Both the position numbers and the translations under genes were made by a program. The notes beneath the pieces are model-generated. The model was not told where the DNA came from. It ran no database searches and was given only the letters and a program-made list of their open reading frames with translations. 64,000 nt of DNA from Ramazzottius varieornatus (taxonomy: Eukaryota > Tardigrada > Eutardigrada > Parachela > Ramazzottiidae), in contig BDGG01000002.1 in assembly GCA_001949185.1 (NCBI GenBank), forward strand, positions 8,150,772 to 8,214,771, in the 5' to 3' direction. Shown here piece after piece: positions 63,001 through 64,000 of the stretch. Within the stretch, counting starts at the first letter, position 1. Each line of letters begins with the position of its first letter.

Positions 63001-64000
63001 CCTTCGGCTGAAGTGGCTGAGCTGGACTATATTCCGGAACAACGCCCGGTCACCCAAGATATTGAAGAAACTGCGGAAGGTTAGCATAAATATATGGCGC
63101 AGTTAGTATGATTCCACATAAACAGACATTATTTCTAAGCGTTTGCTAACTTAACAGGACCCGCACCCGTCCAGGATGCCATCACACAAGAAGCCGTCAG
63201 AATAACAACTACAGTAAGGTCTGAACGTCCCGCCGCTCCCGAACAGGCCGCAGCCGACATTTTCGTTCCACAGAAACCAACGGAGGAAATGCCACAGCCA
63301 GAAGAAACGGTGACACAAGAGTACATTGTAGAGTTCCCGCAACCCGAAAGGGCCGAGTTCGGCTCTGTCCAACCCGAAGACATCACTACGACCCTAACTA
63401 CAACGGTTGTCGAAACTATCACGCGGATAAAAGAGCAGCCGGAAGTGGAGGAAAGGTTCCCAACAGCTGAAGTGGCGGAGATGGACTACGTTACCGAAAG
63501 CCCGCTGGTGACCACAGACACAGTACCCAACTTCAAAACGGCGCAAAGTCTGGTCACGTCCGTGGAAAAAACCACCATTGTGACGATCGTATCCAATCAA
63601 CCAGAAGAAGAGGTGCCGCAGCCGGAAACCGCTCAGCTGGATTTCGCTCCGGCGCAGCCAGAAATAACTAAAGGTAATTTTCTGCTCCAATGATGCTTTT
63701 AGGTTTATGGTAAAGTGATATTCCTTGAAATGCACTTCAATCTCGATCTTATTTAGAACTGGCTCCTGCGGAGGACACCGTCACAGAGGAGAACGTTACT
63801 ACTACCACTACCGCAACATCCGAGCAGCCGCTGGTACCAGAGCATGCCGAAGTCGATTTCTTCGCTCTACACACGCCGCTTGAGGAGTTTCCCCAAGCAG
63901 AAATGGCCGAGTTTGAGCTGGTTGGAGCTGCTCCGACTACCACCGTTACGACCCATGTAACCACCAGGGTGATCGTAACGTCCACCAAAGAAGGACCGAA
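23900..64000 (+). CDS. Titin/sallimus-like giant muscle protein (5' part, runs off the window)
   Basis: 42 exons, starting at 23900, 25300, 26660, 27361, 27969, 28914, 29206, 29524, 30019, 30799, 31423, 31826, 32333, 33299, 33898, 34159, 34457, 35350, 35865, 36172, 37088, 41631, 43354, 43953, 44568, 45599, 46821, 47605, 48862, 49221, 49826, 54523, 54964, 56170, 56637, 57228, 57643, 58548, 59933, 62702, 63158 and 63757. Exon ends are in the block entries. Every junction is phase-consistent, giving over 10,000 codons with no stop. Sixteen Ig domains come first; then an acidic Pro/Glu/Val/Thr-rich region with one more Ig domain (49234-49517). No FnIII or kinase domain appears in the window. Titins and Sallimus anchor at the Z-disc through N-terminal Ig domains and use disordered PEVK-type segments as springs. 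The Ig chain plus spring supports that role; true orthology needs a tree. CCDC141-like exons may be its 5' end. Confidence 0.85.
24054..25299 (+). other. Proposed intron 1 of the titin-like gene
   Basis: About 1.25 kb with no supported exon. It ends in the acceptor CCTGTTTAG at 25299. If CCDC141-like exon 10 joins 25300 directly, this is part of a 2.4 kb intron, much the largest between 18720 and 64000. Confidence 0.45.
25300..27744 (+). CDS. Titin-like exons 2-4: Ig domains 1-3
   Basis: Exons 25300-25715, 26660-27002, 27361-27744. Ig1 (25317-25595) starts APAFTQKLL and has VTWYHNG, but its F strand reads AVKISALN, so the usual Y-x-C cysteine is missing. Ig2 (26714-27002) has IECSV, IRWLHNG and YICHASN. 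Ig3 (27460-27744) has FECKV and YHCTVYN. The A-P-x-F-x-x-x-L opening and buried Trp are typical of intracellular I-set domains in titin, kettin and palladin. Ser/Pro-rich linkers separate the domains. The intron after exon 2 (944 nt) holds an imperfect direct repeat at 26252-26290 and 26337-26375. Confidence 0.85.
27168..27250 (+). mobile_element. Hairpin element in titin-like intron 3
   Basis: CAAATGGCGCAC, a CAATAACAATG loop and a diverged right arm GAGAGCCACTTCAG. It lies between 27003 and 27360. Confidence 0.6.
27969..29950 (+). CDS. Titin-like exons 5-8: Ser/Pro linker and Ig domains 4-6
   Basis: Exons 27969-28480, 28914-29125, 29206-29455, 29524-29950. Exon 5 starts with a basic Ser/Pro/Arg-rich linker (SPGPSPRQSPVPEY) containing many SP sites. 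Ig4 spans exons 5-6 and is split at VGFPKPR|VTWLKNG. Ig5 spans exons 7-8 with FDCRV and YVCVAKN. Ig6 (29676-29950) starts APTFVQRF and has FFCRAVG and YLCTARN. Splitting the Ig fold just before or after the C-strand Trp recurs through the gene. The donor after exon 6 (GTTGGT) is weak, though the phase fits. Confidence 0.82.
30019..32110 (+). CDS. Titin-like exons 9-12: Ig domains 7-9 and start of 10
   Basis: Exons 30019-30349, 30799-31163, 31423-31754, 31826-32110. A basic Pro/Ser linker (RRFSPERGPEQVEPVELR) precedes Ig7, which has FECVT, VAVEW|FKDG and YTCRVVN. Ig8 (from about 31060) lacks both usual cysteines: the strands read AYVVIDAV and VWIIKVNN. Ig9 has FIELKVS, VVFFKDG and YTCRAST. Ig10 begins in exon 12 (FYCTVTG, VSWRLNG) and finishes in exon 13. 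The introns after exons 9, 10 and 12 carry hairpin elements. Confidence 0.82.
30431..30515 (+). mobile_element. Hairpin element in titin-like intron 9, copy 1
   Basis: AACCAGATCAGCTTTCTC then arms CAAGTGGCGCACG and CTGCGCCACTTCGG. Confidence 0.75.
30518..30590 (+). mobile_element. Hairpin element in titin-like intron 9, copy 2
   Basis: ATCGTTTCCCAAGTGGCGCG, loop CCAATAACAATG, right arm CGCGCGCCAGTTGG followed by AAAAACAATCTTGTC. Close to consensus. Confidence 0.8.
30591..30772 (+). mobile_element. Composite hairpin elements in titin-like intron 9
   Basis: Two abutting copies. CGTCACTTAAG (30661) ends one copy and CTTAAGTGACG (ending 30690) starts the next, forming a perfect 11-bp inverted repeat. 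The right end has GTGCGCCACCTAAG and the tail CTCGTTTCCCGACGTCCCGA. Confidence 0.75.
31275..31370 (+). mobile_element. Hairpin element in titin-like intron 10
   Basis: ACAAGATCGTAACATGAAGT start, GCCAATAACAACG loop, CGCGCGCTACTTGAG arm, TTTGCCGGCCTCCCA tail. Confidence 0.75.
32128..32284 (+). mobile_element. Two diverged hairpin elements in titin-like intron 12
   Basis: TTGGCGCACGTTTGCA near 32159, then TTGCGCACC, a loop with TTATTGGC (reverse of GCCAATAA) and GTGCGCCACTTAGG near 32252-32265. Confidence 0.65.
32333..34086 (+). CDS. Titin-like exons 13-15: end of Ig10, Ig11-13
   Basis: Exons 32333-32963, 33299-33691, 33898-34086. Exon 13 completes Ig10 (GEVTAVAENSEG, no F-strand Cys), adds a Pro-rich linker and Ig11 (32613-32889; FTCQF, IEWFRDN). 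Ig12 begins at the end of exon 13 and finishes in exon 14 (VHWLKNG, YYTCVLS). Ig13 spans exons 14-15 (LRCTIDG, MRWYKG, YRCVGKN). Phases are 1 at all three downstream junctions. Confidence 0.82.
33065..33236 (+). mobile_element. Two hairpin elements in titin-like intron 13
   Basis: First: GGGGCGCACG and CGTGCGCCACTGG. Second: CTCCAAGTGGCGCATG and CATGCGGCACTTCAG, followed by GTCTTGTCGAGTTTGG. Confidence 0.75.
34159..35948 (+). CDS. Titin-like exons 16-19: Ig domains 14-16
   Basis: Exons 34159-34383, 34457-35020, 35350-35772, 35865-35948. Ig14 spans exons 16-17 (LSCSV, FAWYHNG, YTCVVWN). Ig15 (34735-35010) starts LPTFTQALPD with YDWRLDG and lacks F-strand Cys. Ig16 (35491-35772) starts APRFVTALAD with FEWERDG and YTCYAIS. 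The segment before each of the last two contains a similar sequence (MKETIRRVRR and MRTTVRRIRP), so Ig15 and Ig16 with their linkers look like a duplicated pair. Exon 19 is an 84-nt linker. Confidence 0.82.
35060..35310 (+). mobile_element. Composite of three hairpin elements in titin-like intron 17
   Basis: GAACCAGATCGTTTTCCCAA, then arms with CGTGCGCCAGCTGG; CAAGTCGCGCACG at 35159; CAAGTGGCGCACG, GCATGCGCCACTTCAG and the tail TCGTTTGCCGAGCTCTCGAT. Confidence 0.8.
35998..36098 (+). mobile_element. Hairpin element in titin-like intron 19
   Basis: GCAAGATCAGTCTCCCAAGT, CCGATAACACC loop, diverged right arm, tail GTTTTGCCGAGCTCCCGGTT. Confidence 0.75.
36172..36839 (+). CDS. Titin-like exon 20: start of the disordered region, DYQxSEDR modules
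   Basis: A 668-nt exon after the first Ig chain. It has three copies of a module like FDYQTSDDRHIVQQQIRKRQ, YQDYQTSEDRTLLQQQ and YFDYQVSEDRSLLERN, each a Tyr-rich start, an acidic centre and a basic end. A Pro/Ser part follows (RAPSSVRSVRHTPEKEY). The exon is Gln-rich and probably disordered or helical. It links the Ig chain to the spring. Confidence 0.8.
36886..37028 (+). mobile_element. Two hairpin elements in titin-like intron 20
   Basis: TTAAGTGGCGCACG with CCTGCGCTACTTG; then TCAAGTAACGCACG with CTTGCGCAACTTG and AACGATCTTG. Confidence 0.75.
37088..41279 (+). CDS. Titin-like exon 21: 4.2 kb PQPEMAELDYY spring exon
   Basis: One open exon of 1,397 codons. It repeats an irregular unit of about 50-70 residues: an acidic motif such as SPQPEMAELDYYAPAP, a Pro/Ala stretch (PTPAPKP), a charged part, and a Thr/Val segment such as RLEQTMV. 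I count about 21 variants of the (Q/K)PE-x-A-(E/Q)-(L/V)-D-(F/Y) motif. Five DY-E-VSEDR modules occur, for example YEVSEDSNILEQRIRRR and YEVTEDRNILEQVV, with RRRTFS-like ends. Composition is rich in Pro, Glu, Ala, Val, Thr and Tyr and poor in Lys. It fits an entropic spring. The size is far beyond the usual exon here. Confidence 0.85.
41428..41600 (+). mobile_element. Two hairpin elements in titin-like intron 21
   Basis: Diverged copy near 41430-41480, then GATTGTTTTTCCAAGTGACG, GTGCGCCGCTTTG and the tail CACTTGCCGAGTCCCAATTG. Confidence 0.7.
41631..43067 (+). CDS. Titin-like exon 22: spring exon
   Basis: 478 codons of the same style as exon 21 but less regular: motifs FAETDYFQPES, MPELDFYMPQ, SPLLDYFAPPP, IPELEYYAPQ and YAQFDYASARP. 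Thr/Ser-rich stretches separate them. Phase 1 on both sides, so it could be skipped without a frame change. Confidence 0.82.
43165..43290 (+). mobile_element. Hairpin element in titin-like intron 22
   Basis: CAACCAGATCGTTTTGTCAA start, GTGCGCCACTTTGG arm and TTGTTTGCCGAAGTCCCATT tail. Confidence 0.8.
43354..45348 (+). CDS. Titin-like exons 23-25: acidic Thr/Val-rich spring
   Basis: Exons 43354-43787, 43953-44387, 44568-45348. Exon 23 contains a Tyr/Ser/Asp stretch (STIYYDARSDIYASDTDKFY) and ends SFDDLEEEEVP. Exons 24-25 change to a style richer in Glu, Thr and Val and poorer in Pro (for example TSTSETVFETVM). No folded domain was recognised. Junction phases agree. Confidence 0.8.
43806..43892 (+). 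mobile_element. Hairpin element in titin-like intron 23
   Basis: GCGAAGTGGCGCACG with GCATGAGCCACTTTG and AGCGATCTCC. Confidence 0.7.
44431..44540 (+). mobile_element. Near-full hairpin element in titin-like intron 24
   Basis: GCAAACTCGACAAGATCGTT upstream is largely complementary to the downstream flank, so the terminal inverted repeats reach about 36 bp. The centre has GCAATAACACTG and the end TTCGTTTGCCGAGCTCCA. Confidence 0.85.
45473..45576 (+). mobile_element. Hairpin element in titin-like intron 25
   Basis: TCTGGCGCACG and CATGCGCCACTTGG arms, with GTCGAGCTTGTTTGCATAGG downstream. Confidence 0.7.
45599..49150 (+). CDS. Titin-like exons 26-29: acidic Thr/Val-rich spring with helical module
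   Basis: Exons 45599-46521, 46821-47546, 47605-48636, 48862-49150. Long Glu/Thr/Val-rich stretches continue. Exon 27 contains a more ordered-looking segment (47038-47220) with KSLLIT, YLEQLERSIVEDLPTIEL and a following Gln/Ser/Val part. A close relative is in exon 31 at 53335-53520. Exon 29 ends just before the isolated Ig domain. Exons 26, 27 and 28 end in phase 0. Confidence 0.8.
46580..46780 (+). mobile_element. Two hairpin elements in titin-like intron 26
   Basis: GTTTGATCGTTCTACCAAGT with CGCGCGCCACTTGAG; then CTTCTGGCGCAT with ATGCGCCACTTGAG and the tail CTCGTTTGCCCGCGTCTCAT. Confidence 0.75.
48681..48768 (+). mobile_element. Hairpin element in titin-like intron 28
   Basis: TCAAGTGGCGCACG, loop TTTCCAGCCAATAACGATAA and GCATGCGCCACTTGAG with AGCGATCTTG. 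Close to the consensus core. Confidence 0.85.
49221..49517 (+). CDS. Titin-like exon 30: isolated Ig domain 17 within the spring
   Basis: A single 297-nt phase 1-1 exon holds one complete I-set Ig domain: LTLQCQFD, ATWFHEDQP, DAGLYVCRLEN and a closing VTVEG. It sits between about 3,700 codons of spring on the 5' side and over 4,000 codons on the 3' side. Unlike the N-terminal Ig domains it is not split by an intron, so it could be inserted or skipped as a cassette. Confidence 0.88.
49577..49668 (+). mobile_element. Hairpin element in titin-like intron 30, copy 1
   Basis: GCAGATCGTGGTCTCAAGTT start, TTATTGGC loop, CTTGCGCCACTTGGGAAAAC arm. Confidence 0.7.
49706..49801 (+). mobile_element. Hairpin element in titin-like intron 30, copy 2
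   Basis: TGTTTTCCCAAGTTGCGGAC start, CAGAACAATGG loop, GGCCACTTGAAAGAACGATC arm and tail CTGTTTACCAACGTTCCCAT. Confidence 0.65.
49826..54457 (+). CDS. Titin-like exon 31: 4.6 kb Glu/Thr/Val-rich spring exon
   Basis: One open exon of about 1,544 codons, phase 1 on both sides. It is dominated by Thr, Glu and Val, with a (ACC)n-encoded Thr run near 50235-50290. Diffuse repeats of about 65 residues contain RPLEETVLET and PQTTAE-type segments. Near 53335-53520 is a helical-looking module (KSLLITEVG, YLDQLERSVVEELPTIEL) related to the one in exon 27. The end returns to motifs such as FPQPEMVKGDF. There is no stop and no clear internal intron. Very low Lys content gives strong negative charge. Confidence 0.85.
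54523..56086 (+). CDS. Titin-like exons 32-33: spring
   Basis: Exons 54523-54812 and 54964-56086. Motifs RPEIAELDYTQ, FPQAEVAEEEYT, RPETAELDYIQP and FPQPETAETDFVQP repeat with segments like TVTHVRQQPERPETQEY. The last 190 nt of exon 33, the intron after it and most of exon 34 are duplicated at 62429-63053. Confidence 0.83.
54869..54932 (+). mobile_element. Hairpin element in titin-like intron 32
   Basis: TTTAAAGTGGTACACG with AGTGCGCCACTTTG; the loop has TAATTGGCTGG. Confidence 0.65.
55897..56521 (+). repeat. 625-bp identical duplication, copy 1
   Basis: By eye this is identical to 62429-63053 over all 625 bp (offset 6,532), including the complete 83-nt intron between exons 33 and 34. Differences appear immediately outside both ends. 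Confidence 0.93.
56170..59209 (+). CDS. Titin-like exons 34-38: symmetric cassette-like spring exons
   Basis: Exons 56170-56547, 56637-57152, 57228-57569, 57643-58278, 58548-59209. Exons 34-37 are phase 1 on both sides. Exons 34-36 start with G-(S/P/x)-x-P-A followed by a Thr-rich strand (ITTTVTTE), an EQAxIDF motif, FPQPEMAE, a (T)n-VVETITQV-R-QQPE segment and a final EVAELDY. Each is therefore one unit of a repeat of about 115-170 residues. Exon 37 starts RVIPAGE and has the same order. Exon 38 ends in phase 0. Confidence 0.83.
58331..58505 (+). mobile_element. Two hairpin elements in titin-like intron 37
   Basis: CAGATCGGTATTTTAAGTAG start; then TCAAGTAGCGCACG, TTATTGGTC loop, CGTGCGCCAATTGGGACGAC and tail CATTTTGCCGAAGTCCCAAT. 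Confidence 0.75.
59210..59932 (+). other. Titin-like intron 38 with a poly-C tract
   Basis: A 723-nt intron, long for this gene. It holds a run of 14 C at 59705-59718 and a hairpin element at 59826-59912. No exon is supported. Confidence 0.6.
59826..59912 (+). mobile_element. Hairpin element in titin-like intron 38
   Basis: GATCGATTTTAAAAGTGGCG and AACGTGCGCCACTTGG arms around GGCCAATGACAACG. The loop has a short ACGACA repeat. Confidence 0.8.
59933..62618 (+). CDS. Titin-like exon 39: 2.7 kb FPQPEMAELDF spring exon
   Basis: 895 codons. About 25 variants of the acidic motif occur, such as KPEMAQVEFVLP, FPQPEMAEYGL, QPEMAELDFVAP and RPEMAEIDFVAP, often in tandem, separated by Thr/Val strands (TVTVTTTVTTEKP). 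The last part of the exon belongs to the 625-bp duplication. Confidence 0.85.
62429..63053 (+). repeat. 625-bp identical duplication, copy 2
   Basis: Matches 55897-56521 including the intron between exons 39 and 40. Exon 40 has the same length as exon 34 (378 nt) and differs only near its 3' end. Confidence 0.93.
62702..64000 (+). CDS. Titin-like exons 40-42: spring, last exon cut by the window edge
   Basis: Exons 62702-63079, 63158-63673 and 63757 to beyond 64000. Exon 40 is a near copy of exon 34; exon 41 has the same length as exon 35 (516 nt) but a clearly different sequence. The order of motifs (ITTTVRSE, FPQPERAEF, VVETITRIKEQPE, EVAEMDY) is that of the other cassette exons. Exon 42 is still open at base 64000, so the spring and presumably further domains continue. 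Confidence 0.82.

Noticed and set aside
1-64000. CRISPR arrays, bacterial operons, rRNA, tRNA, viral genes
   Set aside because: None seen. The spring repeats are coding, and the hairpin family has no regular spacing or spacers.

Overview
The window is eukaryotic and animal. Its genes are split by short GT-AG introns, mostly 60-400 nt, and their products belong to animal families: a ZNF395/ZNF704/Glut4EF-type regulator, a receptor guanylate cyclase, a Ly6/uPAR protein, a CCDC141-like protein and a titin/sallimus-like muscle protein. The compact genes, balanced base composition and ecdysozoan-like titin layout (Ig domains plus a long acidic spring, no FnIII seen) suggest a small invertebrate genome. 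A tardigrade is my best guess, but that is inference and cannot be proved from the window.

Layout. 219-4623 (-): 5' part of a ZNF395/ZNF704/Glut4EF homologue; the zinc-finger part should lie beyond base 1. 4624-8518: divergent intergenic region. 8519-13730 (+): complete 17-exon natriuretic-peptide-type receptor guanylate cyclase, with a possible extra C-terminal exon to 14061. 14567-16199 (-): unrecognised secreted protein built from short (I/V)-P-x-L-D repeats, partly carried by tandemly duplicated tiny exons, followed by a Gly/Asn-rich stretch and a charged tail. 17026-18100 (+): Ly6/uPAR-like locus, intact in its first domain and apparently decayed later. 18720-23101 (+): CCDC141-like helical protein ending in one Ig domain. 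23900 to beyond 64000 (+): titin/sallimus-like gene with 42 exons placed here, at least about 10,045 codons, 16 Ig domains, then more than 20 kb of acidic P/E/V/T-rich spring with one further Ig domain inside it.

All exon junctions in the cyclase, the LD-repeat protein, the CCDC141-like gene and the titin-like gene were chosen by hand so that donor, acceptor and phase agree. The reading frame stays open across every junction. The main uncertainty is whether the CCDC141-like and titin-like parts are neighbours or one fused gene, because the phases allow both. As I recall, human CCDC141 lies immediately upstream of TTN in the same orientation, so either answer is notable.

A second layer is a family of about 30 short hairpin elements (arms close to AAGTGGCGCACG / CGTGCGCCACTT, often inside longer inverted repeats). 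They occur in introns and intergenic DNA throughout, including 19 of the 41 titin-like introns, and I found none in an exon. I saw no rRNA, tRNA, CRISPR or bacterial features.
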